Positions 39,295-48,772 are shown, counted from the first letter of the stretch. The stretch is 64,000 nucleotides of DNA from FW021-bin31 sp964422465 (GCA_964422465.1 CAYRBD010000004.1:4484-68483); one strand, 5' to 3'. Notes: a model not told the origin generated them from the letters alone. Made by a program: numbers and translations.

Positions 39295-39891
39295 CTATAT
39301 ATTTTTCAAAGCTCCTTTGATCAATCCTTCCAGAGAGTCAGGTGTTCCCATATTTTTCAAGGCTTTTCTGATGGCTTTATCGGCAGCGCTCCTTGCTATA
39401 CCGAGGGCTAATAATGCATTTAACGCATCGGATTGCAAAGTATTGTTTAAAGTGGGGATTGTTTCGGTTGCTTTTTCCGAAAAAATACCGCTTTTTATTA
39501 GCTTATCCTTTAGTTCTAATATGATCCTTTTAGCCGTTTTAGCACCTATCCCTTTGATGGATTCCAATAATTTTGCATTTTCATCAATGATGGCTGATTG
39601 AATTTCATGAGGTTTCATTCCAGAAAGGATCATGCGGGTGGTAGCCGCCCCCACCCCTGAGACGGAGATGAGCAACAAAAACAGGTCTTTCTCAGCCTTG
39701 TCAAAAAAACCGTAAAGAGTATGGGAGTCTTCCTTGATGTGTAAATAGGTCAGCAGTTTGCCCTTCTCCAGTTCCTGAATTTGTGAGTACGTGTTCAGGC
39801 TTATCTGTACTTCATAGCCCAGGCCGTTAACATCTATATATACACAGGTAGGCGATTTATAGGTAAACTTGCCCTCTACATAAGCAATCAT
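39295..39891 (-). CDS. ruvA: Holliday junction branch migration protein RuvA
   Basis: RuvA binds four-way DNA junctions and loads the RuvB helicase. The 198-residue protein has the N-terminal OB fold (MIAYVEGKFTYKSPTCVYID), two helix-hairpin-helix motifs (SVSGVGAATTRMIL, IKGIGAKTAKRIILELKDKL), a linker and the C-terminal RuvB-binding helices (ALLALGIARSAADKAIRKAL). It is the first gene before sprA and divergent from fabH. Confidence 0.97.
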   Translation of the reverse strand: MIAYVEGKFTYKSPTCVYIDVNGLGYEVQISLNTYSQIQELEKGKLLTYLHIKEDSHTLYGFFDKAEKDLFLLLISVSGVGAATTRMILSGMKPHEIQSAIIDENAKLLESIKGIGAKTAKRIILELKDKLIKSGIFSEKATETIPTLNNTLQSDALNALLALGIARSAADKAIRKALKNMGTPDSLEGLIKGALKNI

Positions 39892-39971
39892 ATTTTTTAT
39901 ACTTTTGAATCGAAAAAGTACGCAAAATAAAGGGAAATTCTAAAAAAACTTAATCTATTGCAGGTTTAACT

Positions 39972-39979
39972 TACTTTTG
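39972..39979 (+). promoter_or_regulatory. -7 promoter box for fabH
   Basis: TACTTTTG is an exact TAnnTTTG match, 32 bases before the fabH ATG. Confidence 0.5.
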
Positions 39980-40011
39980 CCTGAACTTGCAATCATTTAA
40001 AATCTATATGC

Positions 40012-41013
40012 ATGGATAAAATTAGCGCTGCTATCACTGCTGTGGGAGGATATGTTCCGGATTATATATTGACTAACGCAGAACTGGAAACGATGGTGGA
40101 AACAAACGATGAATGGATTCGTACCCGCACCGGCATAGAAGAACGGCACATATTGAAAGGAGAAAATAAAGGCGCTTCTGACCTCGGGGCTCCCGCAGTA
40201 CAAGACCTCCTGAAAAGAAGAGGAATTGGTGCAGATGAAATTGACTTGTTAATTTGCTGCACCGCCACTCCAGATATGCTTTTTCCGGCTACCGCCAATA
40301 TTATTAGTGATAAGATAGGTGCTAAAAATGCCTGGAGTTTCGATTTGCTTGCAGCCTGCTCGGGCTTCCTTTTTGGATTAAAAACCGGGGCTCAGTTTAT
40401 TGAAACCGGGGCCTATAAAAAGGTGGTCGTAGTGGGTGCGGATAAAATGAGTTCCATTGTAGATTATTCAGACCGGAAGACCTGCATTCTTTTTGGAGAT
40501 GGTTCTGGCGCTGTGTTGCTGGAACCAAATACGGAAGGCTACGGCCTGATAGACAGCGTATTACATACAGACGGCTCTGGCCGGGAGTACTTGCGCCTGA
40601 AAGCCGGCGGTTCTTTAAACCCCGCCAATGAAAAAACTGTAGCTAAGGGTGAACATTTTATTTATCAGGAAGGCCGGACTGTTTTTCGTTTTGCTGTAAC
40701 CAATATGGCAGATGTTTCTTACGAAATTATGCAGCGTAATAACCTTACAAAAGAAGATATTGACTGGCTGGTTCCACATCAGGCGAATAAACGTATTATT
40801 GATGCTACCGCACAACGAATGGGGCTGCCTGAAGAAAAGGTGATGGTCAATATTCAACGGTATGGGAATACCACCTGCGCCACTATTCCGCTTTGTCTGT
40901 GGGAATGGCAGAATCGGTTGAAAAAAGGAGATAAACTGGTACTGGCAGCATTCGGCGGCGGCTTCACCTGGGGCTCAATCTACCTGAAGTGGGCATACGA
41001 TGGCAGTCAATAA
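40012..41013 (+). CDS. fabH: 3-oxoacyl-ACP synthase III
   Basis: FabH starts fatty-acid chains by condensing an acyl-CoA with malonyl-ACP. The 333-residue protein has all three catalytic residues: Cys 116 (LLAACSGFLFG), His 256 (VPHQANKRI) and Asn 286 (RYGNTTCATIP). The nucleotide-binding start TNDEWIRTRTGI and the C-terminal AAFGGGFTWGS are also present. Its end overlaps the GT2 gene on the other strand by 7 bases. Confidence 0.96.
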   Translation: MDKISAAITAVGGYVPDYILTNAELETMVETNDEWIRTRTGIEERHILKGENKGASDLGAPAVQDLLKRRGIGADEIDLLICCTATPDMLFPATANIISDKIGAKNAWSFDLLAACSGFLFGLKTGAQFIETGAYKKVVVVGADKMSSIVDYSDRKTCILFGDGSGAVLLEPNTEGYGLIDSVLHTDGSGREYLRLKAGGSLNPANEKTVAKGEHFIYQEGRTVFRFAVTNMADVSYEIMQRNNLTKEDIDWLVPHQANKRIIDATAQRMGLPEEKVMVNIQRYGNTTCATIPLCLWEWQNRLKKGDKLVLAAFGGGFTWGSIYLKWAYDGSQ

Positions 41014-41648
41014 GTGGATTTTACATTACAGAGGCTGTCTGCTGCATCCCGATAGTATTTATATGTAGGGGCATCTATCTTTTCAATTACTTTTCCTTCT
41101 TCTCCGAACCGGATTAAAAACCGGCTGTCGTCCGAATAGGTATCCCGAAATTGATCTGTGACTCCCAGGCTGTTTCTTTTTATAAAAAAAGTACCCCCAA
41201 CAATGCATTCGTTTATATGAATCAGTTTTTCAGGATGGTTGGTATCCGGCACATACGGATTGCCGACAATGGTTACATTGCTATGCAGAAGGTCAATTTC
41301 CGGACGGGCAAGAAGTAATTTTTTCCTGATTTGCAGATGATCCGGCATGTATTCATCGTCAGAGTCCAGGAAAGTAAGATATTTTCCTCTGGCTGCCTCC
41401 ATCCCTGCATTCTTGCTCAAGGCACAGCCACGATGCGTATGCCGTTGATAACGGAGGTTATATTTTGACAGGTAGGGTTGGAGGGCTTCTTTCGTATGGT
41501 CCGTGGAAGCGTCATCTATAATCAACCCTTCCCAGTCGGTTTCGTTTTGTGATACCAGAGAATCCAGCGCCCGGCCGATCAGTTGCGCCCGATTGTAGGT
41601 ACAGATAATAACACTGAAAAATGGAGCAATGCTTTTTTTATCCATCAT
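41007..41648 (-). CDS. GT2-family glycosyltransferase, short
   Basis: The 213-residue soluble GT-A enzyme starts FFSVIICTYNRAQLI and has IIDDASTDHT, KNAGMEAARG and the DxD motif in TFLDSDDEYMP, followed by a C-terminal acceptor part (GGTFFIKRNSLG). No membrane helices are present. Two adjacent ATGs (41648, 41645) are possible starts. It stands alone between fabH (convergent) and an alpha/beta hydrolase (divergent), so its sugar target cannot be inferred. Confidence 0.9.
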   Translation of the reverse strand: MMDKKSIAPFFSVIICTYNRAQLIGRALDSLVSQNETDWEGLIIDDASTDHTKEALQPYLSKYNLRYQRHTHRGCALSKNAGMEAARGKYLTFLDSDDEYMPDHLQIRKKLLLARPEIDLLHSNVTIVGNPYVPDTNHPEKLIHINECIVGGTFFIKRNSLGVTDQFRDTYSDDSRFLIRFGEEGKVIEKIDAPTYKYYRDAADSLCNVKSTY

Positions 41649-41690
41649 ACAAAATTATGAAAATTAGCGCTAAAGGTGTACCTTACCCTC

Positions 41691-42512
41691 ATGGAAGAAG
41701 GATTAAAACGAATAAAATCCGGTCCTTTTGAAGGAGGGGCCTACCTGGATCTGGGTACGGGTTTCCCGGTCATGCTGGTGCACGGGTTTCCTGCTGATCA
41801 CAACCTTTGGAAAAAGCAGGCAGCGGAGCTCAGAAAAAAATACCGGCTGCTTTTGCCCGACTTGCCGGGAACAGGCTACTCTCCCCTTATTGATCCCATC
41901 AGTATAGAAGATATGGCAGCATTCCTAAATGCTATTTGCGAACAGGAGGGCCTTAAAAAATATATTCTTATCGGCCACTCCATGGGCGGATATGCTACAC
42001 TGGCTTTTGCAGAGCAGCATCCTGAAAAATTAGCCGGGTGGGGATTGTTTCATTCCTCCGCTTATCCTGATGATGAAGAAAAGAAAAAAGGAAGAAAAAG
42101 GTCTATCGCTCTGATGAGAAAATATGGACCGGAAGTTTTTTTCAGACAGATGTTGCCCAACCTGGTTGCTTCTTCTTTTCGCAACAGCCACAGGGCGACC
42201 CTAAAAGAAATGGTAAAACAAAGAACTGAGGCCGGAACAGATACCCTGATTCCCTATTACCATGCTATGTGGGAAAGACCGGATCGTACGCAGACGTTGC
42301 GCGAAGCCCGGTCGCCCGTTCTGTTTTTCATCGGAAAAGAAGATGTTGCCGCTCCCATGGAAGATGTGCTGAAGCAGGTGAGCCTGCCACCGGTGAGCGA
42401 AGTGCATCTTTTTGAAAATGTAGGACATTTGGGAATGATTGAGGCTCCTGACACCGCCACTCAGGTATTGCAGCAATTCATACAATTTTGTCTAAGTTAT
42501 TCGGGGGAATAG
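41691..42512 (+). CDS. Alpha/beta hydrolase
   Basis: The 273-residue alpha/beta-hydrolase has an oxyanion loop HGFPADHNLW, nucleophile serine in GHSMGGYATL, acid in FFIGKEDVAAP and catalytic histidine in VGHLGMIEAP. I choose ATG 41691; the frame extends five codons to a GTG. The substrate is unknown. It is probably co-transcribed with the surface protein that starts about 15 bases downstream. Confidence 0.92.
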   Translation: MEEGLKRIKSGPFEGGAYLDLGTGFPVMLVHGFPADHNLWKKQAAELRKKYRLLLPDLPGTGYSPLIDPISIEDMAAFLNAICEQEGLKKYILIGHSMGGYATLAFAEQHPEKLAGWGLFHSSAYPDDEEKKKGRKRSIALMRKYGPEVFFRQMLPNLVASSFRNSHRATLKEMVKQRTEAGTDTLIPYYHAMWERPDRTQTLREARSPVLFFIGKEDVAAPMEDVLKQVSLPPVSEVHLFENVGHLGMIEAPDTATQVLQQFIQFCLSYSGE

Positions 42513-42527
42513 CATAAATTGCCTCTT

Positions 42528-45122
42528 GTGAAAAGGTATGTAGGCGTCATAGTGTTTCTGTTACTTTCTTCGTCAGTTGCTGCCCACCATATTATTGGCG
42601 GAGAGATGTATTATACTTTTGTAAAGAAGACAGGCAATAGTTACCAATATGAGATTACCTTAAAGCTATATCGCGGATGTGAACCACAGGACCAGGATCA
42701 TTCCCTCTTAGATCCCTTCGTTACCTTTAGTATCTTTAATAATGATGATCATTCCTTTGTGGACAGCGTACTCAATATTCCTTTAGACGGCCCCCATGAA
42801 ATCAGAAAACAGCGCGATAATCCCTGTATTATAAATTCCCCGGAAATATGTTATCAGGTAGGGTATTACCGGGCGACCCTGTCTCTTCCTGTAAACAAAC
42901 AAGGCTATACCATCGCTTACCAGAGATGCTGCAGAAATGACCTTTTGATGAATGCCAACACTACCGGTTTTGTGGGCGCCACTTATTTTACCAAAATACC
43001 CGGAAGTGAAAGTGGAATTCCTGGCGACAGTGGCCCCCGGCATGAAAAAGAAGAAGCCATTTTATTATGCAGTAAAGGAAATGTGAATTATACTTTTAGC
43101 GCGACTGATCCGGATGGAGATGAATTGAGGTACTCTTTTGCCCCGGGTTATGTAGGAGGGGATGCGATCCGGCTTGCTCCTGTTCCTACTTCTCCTCCGC
43201 CTTTTCCACACTTCACGTATAAAAATGGATTTACCGGCTACACTCCTTTAGGGGAAGGCGTTACAATAGATTCTCTCACCGGAAATATCCGTGGCCGGAC
43301 CAATTTGACACCCGGTGTTTATGATATAACCATCAAGATTCGTTCTTACAGAGAGGGTAAATTGATTGCTACGAATTACAGAGATTTCCAGTTTGATATT
43401 CATGATTGTCACAGGCTGGCTTTAGCCGATATTCCACCGTTATACAACGAATGTAAAAGCAATACTTTCCATTTTACCAACAACAGCACCCCGGGCAAGC
43501 CCTATTTTTGGGATTTTGGAGATGGCACCACCTCTACCGAAAATGAGCCCACCCATACTTTTCAAAAGCCGGGAACCTATCACGTATGGATAAAAGTAGA
43601 TCCTTCCTCTCCTTGTGGCGACAGCATGCAATCCATCGTAAAAGTTTTCCCCGGGCTGGAAAGTTCGTTTAAAAAAGAAGGTAGCTGTATTCAGTTCCCG
43701 GTACAATTTACCGACCAAAGCAACACCCCTTACGGAAATATCGTTTCCCGTTACTGGGATTTTGGAGACCCTTCACTGAATTCAGATACTTCTGATGAGA
43801 AAAACCCCTCCTACCAATACACTGCAGAAGGAACTTTTCCTGTCACCTTAAAAATTATCACAGATTCCGGTTGTGTGCAGACGGATACACAATCCTTTCG
43901 TTTTTATGATAAACCGCCGTTAACAGTAACAGCAGATACCATCTTCTGTTATAAAGATCCTTTTCATCTCAAGGCAGAAAGCAGCTTGACAGGAGACTTT
44001 AAATGGGGGCCGGATTATCGGATAAACGACCAGAGCATTCCTGATCCCATTGTAAGACCCCTCCGCGATACAACCTATAAAGTGGTATTTACGGATGATC
44101 AGGGATGTGTGAAAACCGATTCGGTCCATCTCCGGATAAAGACGAAATTACTGGTAAATGCAGGGGAGGATACCACAGTTTGTAAAGGGGATCCTGTCTT
44201 GCTGCATGCCATCAGTGACGAAAATTATGCTTTTGCCTGGTTCAACGCCTATAATGATACGGTAGCTAGCGGTCGGGATGCGGCTCCTCTTGCTTCACAA
44301 GATCAAACCTACAGAGTGTTGGCAACATTAGGGAGCTGTAGTGCAGAAGATGAAATGGTTGCAAAGACTGTTCCTTACCCTCAGCCCATCATTCATCCGG
44401 GAGATACGGCTATTTGTTATGGCGATACCATTTTACTGGTCGCGAACGGAGGGGCTTTTTACAGATGGACACCTCCCGAAGGACTCAGCAATACTTCCGG
44501 AAGTGCTGTATTTGCTGCTCCTCAATCCACCACTACCTATACGCTTACGGTTACAGACACCCTGGGCTGTCCGAAACCGGTAGATACGGCTATGAAATTA
44601 AGCGTTGTCCCTCCGGTTCCTGCATTTGCGGGTAATGACACCATCATTACCACAGGGCAGGTTTTTCAACTGCACGCGAGTGGAGGAGATCGTTATAAAT
44701 GGACGCCCTCCGAAGGGCTGAGTGATCCCGATATACCTGATCCCGTAGTAAATAGTACTAAAGATATAGTTTACAAGCTTACGGCTATGACTGAACCCGA
44801 GGGGTGTACTGGTTATGACTCTATTTCCATACGGTATATAAAAGGCCCGGAGATATATGTACCCACTGCATTTACGCCAAATGGGGATGGTCAAAATGAT
44901 ATTTTCCGGCCTATCCCGGTGGGGGTCGTGCAAATAGAATACTTCAGAGTTTATGACCGGTGGGGAGAACTGGTTTATAAAACGAATGCCTATATGAAAG
45001 GCTGGGACGGCACTTTTAAGGGGCGTCCGGCCAATGCAGGCGCTTACGTGTGGATGATTAAAGCCAAAGATTTTAGAGGGCATTCCATCATAAAAAAAGG
45101 GACGGTTCTGCTGATTAGGTAA
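42528..45122 (+). CDS. PKD-domain surface protein with T9SS type-B (CHU_C) C-terminal sorting domain
   Basis: The protein has 864 residues if GTG 42528 is used, which gives the signal VKRYVGVIVFLLLSSSVAAH; a TTG at 42519 is the other option and no ATG fits. After HHIIGGEMYYTF comes a Cys-containing N-terminal region, then two PKD domains (FWDFGDGTTSTENEPTHTF; RYWDFGDPSLNSD) and Cys-rich Ig-like units (DTTVCKGDPVLLHA). The C-terminal gliding-motility-associated domain reads VPTAFTPNGDGQNDIFRP ... YDRWGELVYKT ... GWDGTFKGRPANAGAYVW. This tail directs T9SS export. A structural or adhesive surface role is inferred. Confidence 0.92.
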   Translation: MKRYVGVIVFLLLSSSVAAHHIIGGEMYYTFVKKTGNSYQYEITLKLYRGCEPQDQDHSLLDPFVTFSIFNNDDHSFVDSVLNIPLDGPHEIRKQRDNPCIINSPEICYQVGYYRATLSLPVNKQGYTIAYQRCCRNDLLMNANTTGFVGATYFTKIPGSESGIPGDSGPRHEKEEAILLCSKGNVNYTFSATDPDGDELRYSFAPGYVGGDAIRLAPVPTSPPPFPHFTYKNGFTGYTPLGEGVTIDSLTGNIRGRTNLTPGVYDITIKIRSYREGKLIATNYRDFQFDIHDCHRLALADIPPLYNECKSNTFHFTNNSTPGKPYFWDFGDGTTSTENEPTHTFQKPGTYHVWIKVDPSSPCGDSMQSIVKVFPGLESSFKKEGSCIQFPVQFTDQSNTPYGNIVSRYWDFGDPSLNSDTSDEKNPSYQYTAEGTFPVTLKIITDSGCVQTDTQSFRFYDKPPLTVTADTIFCYKDPFHLKAESSLTGDFKWGPDYRINDQSIPDPIVRPLRDTTYKVVFTDDQGCVKTDSVHLRIKTKLLVNAGEDTTVCKGDPVLLHAISDENYAFAWFNAYNDTVASGRDAAPLASQDQTYRVLATLGSCSAEDEMVAKTVPYPQPIIHPGDTAICYGDTILLVANGGAFYRWTPPEGLSNTSGSAVFAAPQSTTTYTLTVTDTLGCPKPVDTAMKLSVVPPVPAFAGNDTIITTGQVFQLHASGGDRYKWTPSEGLSDPDIPDPVVNSTKDIVYKLTAMTEPEGCTGYDSISIRYIKGPEIYVPTAFTPNGDGQNDIFRPIPVGVVQIEYFRVYDRWGELVYKTNAYMKGWDGTFKGRPANAGAYVWMIKAKDFRGHSIIKKGTVLLIR

Positions 45123-45155
45123 GAGTATTTTCTAAACAGGGCCGTTATTTTCGTT

Positions 45156-45163
45156 TACCTTTG
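45156..45163 (+). promoter_or_regulatory. -7 promoter box for the nitroreductase gene
   Basis: TACCTTTG is an exact TAnnTTTG match, 18 bases before ATG 45182. It lies inside the longer frame that starts at TTG 45161, which supports the downstream ATG. Confidence 0.5.
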
Positions 45164-45181
45164 TACTTCAGGAAGATCGAT

Positions 45182-45769
45182 ATGAATACGTTTGAAAATT
45201 TAGAAAAGCTCATTCGTTCCAGGCGGACGGTAAAGGCAAAAGCCATGAATGGAGAAGAAATACCCCACGAGCAGGTGAAAAAACTCCTACAATTGGCAGA
45301 CTGGGCGCCCAATCATGGCAAGACAGAACCCTGGCGTTTCATAGTCTATACCGGGAAGGCGCTCGAAAGTTTTGGTAAAGCACATGCTGGTCTTTACTGG
45401 GCCCATACCCCGGAGCCGAAACGAAAAAAGGCAAAACAGGAGAAACTGATCCAGTCTGCACAACGGGCATCCCATCTTATCATCGTGGTGATGAAGAGAA
45501 CAGAAAATACGCGTATCCCTGTGCTGGAAGAAATAGCCGCTGTCTCTGCTGCTGTTCAAAATATTTTGCTGGGAGCAACTGCTTTGAATATTGCTTCCTT
45601 CTGGAGTACGGGAGGCATGAGTCACCATCCCGCGCTAAAAGAATTTCTGAAATTGAAGGAGGAGAATATTATTATGGGAATGGTGTATCTTGGCTATACA
45701 AATCAGAGAACAAAGGAAGGAAAACGAACTATTTCACTGGAAGAAAAGACAACTTGGGTGGATAACTAA
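45182..45769 (+). CDS. Nitroreductase-family flavoprotein
   Basis: The 195-residue FMN-dependent oxidoreductase has the N-terminal IRSRRTVKAKAMNGEEIP and WAPNHGKTEPWRFIVYTG segments. AAVSAAVQNILLGATALNI and STGGMSHHPALKEFL follow, and it ends with VYLGYTNQRTKEGKRT, matching YdjA-like nitroreductases. The physiological substrate is unknown. It lies 16 bases upstream of dtd and is probably co-transcribed. Confidence 0.9.
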   Translation: MNTFENLEKLIRSRRTVKAKAMNGEEIPHEQVKKLLQLADWAPNHGKTEPWRFIVYTGKALESFGKAHAGLYWAHTPEPKRKKAKQEKLIQSAQRASHLIIVVMKRTENTRIPVLEEIAAVSAAVQNILLGATALNIASFWSTGGMSHHPALKEFLKLKEENIIMGMVYLGYTNQRTKEGKRTISLEEKTTWVDN

Positions 45770-45785
45770 ATCTTTAAAAACAAAC

Positions 45786-46238
45786 ATGAGGGCAGTCATT
45801 CAAAGAGTAAATTATGCTTCAGTAAAAATCGAAGGAAAAGCAAAAGCAGAAATAGAAAAAGGGCTGTTGGTATTTTTAGGAATTGAAGACCGGGATGGGG
45901 TAGAAGACCTCAAATGGCTGAGCCGGAAAATCGTGAACCTTCGCATCTTTGATGACGAAAGTGGAATAATGAACCGATCGTTGTTGGACACCGGTGGAGA
46001 GTTGTTACTCGTCAGTCAATTTACTTTACATGCTTCTACAAAAAAGGGGAATCGTCCTTCCTATATTCGTGCGTCTAAGCCGGAAGTAGCCATTCCGATG
46101 TATGAAAAAATGATTACCCAATTAACGACAGATCTCGGAAAAGAAATTCAAACCGGAATATTTGGCGCAGATATGAAGGTAAGCCTGTTGAATGAGGGCC
46201 CGGTAACGATTGTTATTGATACGCAGAATAGGGAGTGA
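45786..46238 (+). CDS. dtd: D-aminoacyl-tRNA deacylase
   Basis: Dtd hydrolyses D-aminoacyl-tRNAs and so protects translation. The 150-residue protein starts MRAVIQRVNYASVKIEGK. It has the SQFTLHAST motif and the Gly-cisPro motif in NEGPVTIVIDTQ, both diagnostic. The frame remains open 32 codons upstream into the nitroreductase gene, but ATG 45786 starts the conserved protein. Confidence 0.96.
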   Translation: MRAVIQRVNYASVKIEGKAKAEIEKGLLVFLGIEDRDGVEDLKWLSRKIVNLRIFDDESGIMNRSLLDTGGELLLVSQFTLHASTKKGNRPSYIRASKPEVAIPMYEKMITQLTTDLGKEIQTGIFGADMKVSLLNEGPVTIVIDTQNRE

Positions 46239-46277
46239 AATAGGAAAAAATTCCTTATATTGCATCATCTATTGCAT

Positions 46278-46377
46278 NNNNNNNNNNNNNNNNNNNNNNN
46301 NNNNNNNNNNNNNNNNNNNNNNNNNNNNNNNNNNNNNNNNNNNNNNNNNNNNNNNNNNNNNNNNNNNNNNNNNNNNN
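46278..46377. other. False assembly gap (100 N) with duplicated 55-base flanks
   Basis: The 55 bases at 46223-46277 are repeated exactly at 46378-46432. As at 25793, this is an unmerged 55-base contig overlap. After correction the dtd-to-HhH gene spacing is only about 70 bases. Confidence 0.95.
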
Positions 46378-46462
46378 GCAGAATAGGGAGTGAAATAGGA
46401 AAAAATTCCTTATATTGCATCATCTATTGCATGTTATCACCTAAAAATCCCAAATTCTCACA

Positions 46463-47386
46463 ATGTGGAAAAAATTTGTACGGGATTATCTTTCATTTAC
46501 ACGCAACCAGCGAAAGGGGCTTTTTATATTGGGCGGGCTCTTCCTCTTGTGCAAAACCGTTCCTCTTCTTTTCCCTTTTTTTACAACAAGTGAAGAAAAG
46601 GATTCTACAGATTTTGATAGCGCAGTAACCGATTTCCTGGCCCGTCAGAAAGCCCTGTCAACGGAAGCGGATTCCGCCCTTCAGGAACCGATACAGCTGT
46701 TCTATTTTGACCCGAATACCCTGTCTCCGGAAGATTGGAAAAAATTGGGAATAGCCTCCCGTACTGCCACCACCATTCAGCATTACCTGGAGGCTGGTGG
46801 CCGATTTTACAAGAAAGAAGATTTGAAAAAAATCTACGGATTATCAAAAAAGGAATATAAGAGACTGGCGCCCTATATCCGGATCAGACCTCCTGAAAAG
46901 CCTACGCCCGTTGCTGCTGCAGAAAGTCCCTCTTCTGCGGGAACTTCTATTCTCAATGTCCCGGCTTCGGAACCGGCCAAAGAGCCCCTGCAAATAGACA
47001 TTAATAAAGCAGACAGCGCCAGGTGGAGGGAACTTTATGGGATAGGTCCGGTGCTTTCTGCACGCATCATTAAATTTAGAAAGGCCCTGGGCGGTTTTTA
47101 TACAATAGAACAGATCAGGGAGGTTTACGGCCTGCCGGACAGCACTTTCAGGTCCATCAGAAAACAATTAAATCTTTCGACCGTTTCTTTAAGAAAACTC
47201 AATATCAACCGGGCTTCGGTAGATAAATTAAAATCACATCCATACATCAGTTTTCGCCTGGCGGCGGCTATAAAGGCTTTCAGGGAAATGCACGGTCCTT
47301 TTGACTCTCTGCCCCAATTAAAGAACCTCCAATTGGTGGATGATGAAATTTACCGTAAACTTGCGCCTTATCTTATTGTTAAATAG
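46463..47386 (+). CDS. Membrane-anchored protein with three ComEA-like helix-hairpin-helix units
   Basis: The 307-residue protein has a short basic start, a membrane segment (about 18-40, KGLFILGGLFLLCKTVPLLF) and three ComEA-type HhH units. The first is FDPNTLSPEDWKKLGI (near 80-140). The second is IDINKADSARWRELYGIGPV (near 172-235). The third is LNINRASVDKLKSHPYIS (near 240-300). Such proteins are presumed to bind DNA in the periplasm or at the membrane, but competence genes are not nearby, so DNA uptake is only a possibility. The acyl-CoA dehydrogenase gene follows after 5 bases. Confidence 0.88.
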   Translation: MWKKFVRDYLSFTRNQRKGLFILGGLFLLCKTVPLLFPFFTTSEEKDSTDFDSAVTDFLARQKALSTEADSALQEPIQLFYFDPNTLSPEDWKKLGIASRTATTIQHYLEAGGRFYKKEDLKKIYGLSKKEYKRLAPYIRIRPPEKPTPVAAAESPSSAGTSILNVPASEPAKEPLQIDINKADSARWRELYGIGPVLSARIIKFRKALGGFYTIEQIREVYGLPDSTFRSIRKQLNLSTVSLRKLNINRASVDKLKSHPYISFRLAAAIKAFREMHGPFDSLPQLKNLQLVDDEIYRKLAPYLIVK

Positions 47387-47391
47387 CAAAA

Positions 47392-48534
47392 ATGAACTTT
47401 CAAATAGACGAAACACAACAACAAATAACCCAAATGATTCAGGATTTTGGGAAACAAAAACTGGCCCCGAATCTCATGGAATGGGACGAAAAACAGATTT
47501 TCCCCATTGCTGTTTTTAAAGAATTGGGACAGCTCGGGCTCATGGGAGTTCTGGTGCCAGAAGCCTATGGCGGGGCGGGTATGAGTTATCCGGACTATGT
47601 AACGGTAGTCAGTGAAATATCTTCCTTCTGTGGTGCCATCGGATTGAGCGTGGCTGCGCACAACTCGCTCTGCATGGGGCATATCCTGCAATTTGGAAAT
47701 GAAGAACAAAAGAAAAAATGTCTACCCAAACTGGCCTCCGCAGAATGGATCGGGGCCTGGGGATTAACCGAGCCGGGGACGGGGTCGGACGCAGGTAACA
47801 TGAAGTGCACCGCCGTCAGGAAAGGAAATAACTGGGTATTAAATGGCACCAAATGCTGGATCACTCACGGCATATCGGGAGATATAGCCGTGGTTATAGC
47901 CCGTACAGGAAAACCCGGAGACAGCCACGGCATGAGCGCCTTCATTGTGGAAAGAGGAACGCCGGGGTTCAGGGGCGGCAAAAAAGAAAACAAACTGGGC
48001 ATGCGTGCCAGTGAAACGGCAGAGATGATATTTGACAATTGCATCCTGCCCGAAGAAAATCTCATTGGTAAAGAAGGAGAGGGTTTTGTGCAGGCGTTGA
48101 AAGTGCTGGATGGTGGAAGAATATCCATTGCCTCATTGGGGTTGGGGATTGCTAAAGGCGCTTATAAAGCTTCGCTGAAATATGCAAAAGAAAGAGAACA
48201 GTTCGGAAAGCCCATTGCCCATTTTCAGGGGATTGCTTTTAAACTGGCAGACATGGCTACGGAGATCGAAGCAGCAGAGCAGTTGATTTTTAAGGCAGCA
48301 GTTTTAAAAGAAGAAGGAAAAACGGTGACTAAAGAATCTGCAATGGCAAAATATTATGCCTCTGAAGTGTCGGTAAAAGTAGCCACGGATGCCGTCCAAA
48401 TTTATGGTGGCTATGGCTATACCAAAGATTTTCCGGTAGAAAAATACTATCGTGATGCCAAACTCTGTACGATAGGAGAAGGAACTTCCGAAATACAGAA
48501 GATGGTCATTGCCAGAACACTGCTAAAAGAATAG
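47392..48534 (+). CDS. Acyl-CoA dehydrogenase
   Basis: The 380-residue FAD enzyme introduces the first double bond in beta-oxidation or branched-chain amino-acid breakdown. It has the FAD-binding WGLTEPGTGSDAGNMKCTA, the segment WVLNGTKCWITHG, the signature CTIGEGTSEIQKMVIAR with the catalytic glutamate, and YGGYGYTKDFPVEKYYRDAK. The chain-length preference cannot be read from this. It starts five bases after the HhH gene. Confidence 0.95.
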   Translation: MNFQIDETQQQITQMIQDFGKQKLAPNLMEWDEKQIFPIAVFKELGQLGLMGVLVPEAYGGAGMSYPDYVTVVSEISSFCGAIGLSVAAHNSLCMGHILQFGNEEQKKKCLPKLASAEWIGAWGLTEPGTGSDAGNMKCTAVRKGNNWVLNGTKCWITHGISGDIAVVIARTGKPGDSHGMSAFIVERGTPGFRGGKKENKLGMRASETAEMIFDNCILPEENLIGKEGEGFVQALKVLDGGRISIASLGLGIAKGAYKASLKYAKEREQFGKPIAHFQGIAFKLADMATEIEAAEQLIFKAAVLKEEGKTVTKESAMAKYYASEVSVKVATDAVQIYGGYGYTKDFPVEKYYRDAKLCTIGEGTSEIQKMVIARTLLKE

Positions 48535-48542
48535 CGTTCTCT

Positions 48543-48698
48543 TTATTGAAATTCGTGCTGTTCAGTAATATTTTTGAAAAAGACATATTTAGACAGCAGA
48601 AACGTTATCAATATCAACAGTCCTATGATGCCTAAAGCCAAAAATAAATTTGGCCAAATCTGAGTAACCTGTCCGTGTGTCATGCCATTTGGATACAT
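48543..48698 (-). CDS. Small single-pass membrane protein, 51 residues
   Basis: The small protein starts at ATG 48698 (MYPNGMTHGQVTQIWPNLF), followed by one membrane helix (LALGIIGLLILITFLLSKYVF) and a short polar tail. A longer frame to GTG 48758 exists but would add a poorly formed basic/hydrophobic leader overlapping the recR promoter. No family is recognised. The composition argues for a real small membrane protein. Confidence 0.5.
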   Translation of the reverse strand: MYPNGMTHGQVTQIWPNLFLALGIIGLLILITFLLSKYVFFKNITEQHEFQ

Positions 48699-48760
48699 GG
48701 TAAAATATTTTTTCAGTAGTAATAGCACAAAAGTAAGAAAGAAATTGCAATAATTCACCC

Positions 48761-48768
48761 TACCTTTG
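48761..48768 (+). promoter_or_regulatory. -7 promoter box for recR, placing the start close to the ATG
   Basis: TACCTTTG matches TAnnTTTG exactly and ends only four bases before ATG 48773. A start point about seven bases downstream of the box would coincide with the start codon, so recR may be read from a leaderless message. Confidence 0.45.
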
Positions 48769-48772
48769 TAAT

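Noticed and set aside
46260..46628. ORF spanning the N gap upstream of the HhH protein
   Set aside because: It reads through the artificial N run and the duplicated 55-mer, and overlaps the real HhH gene in another frame.
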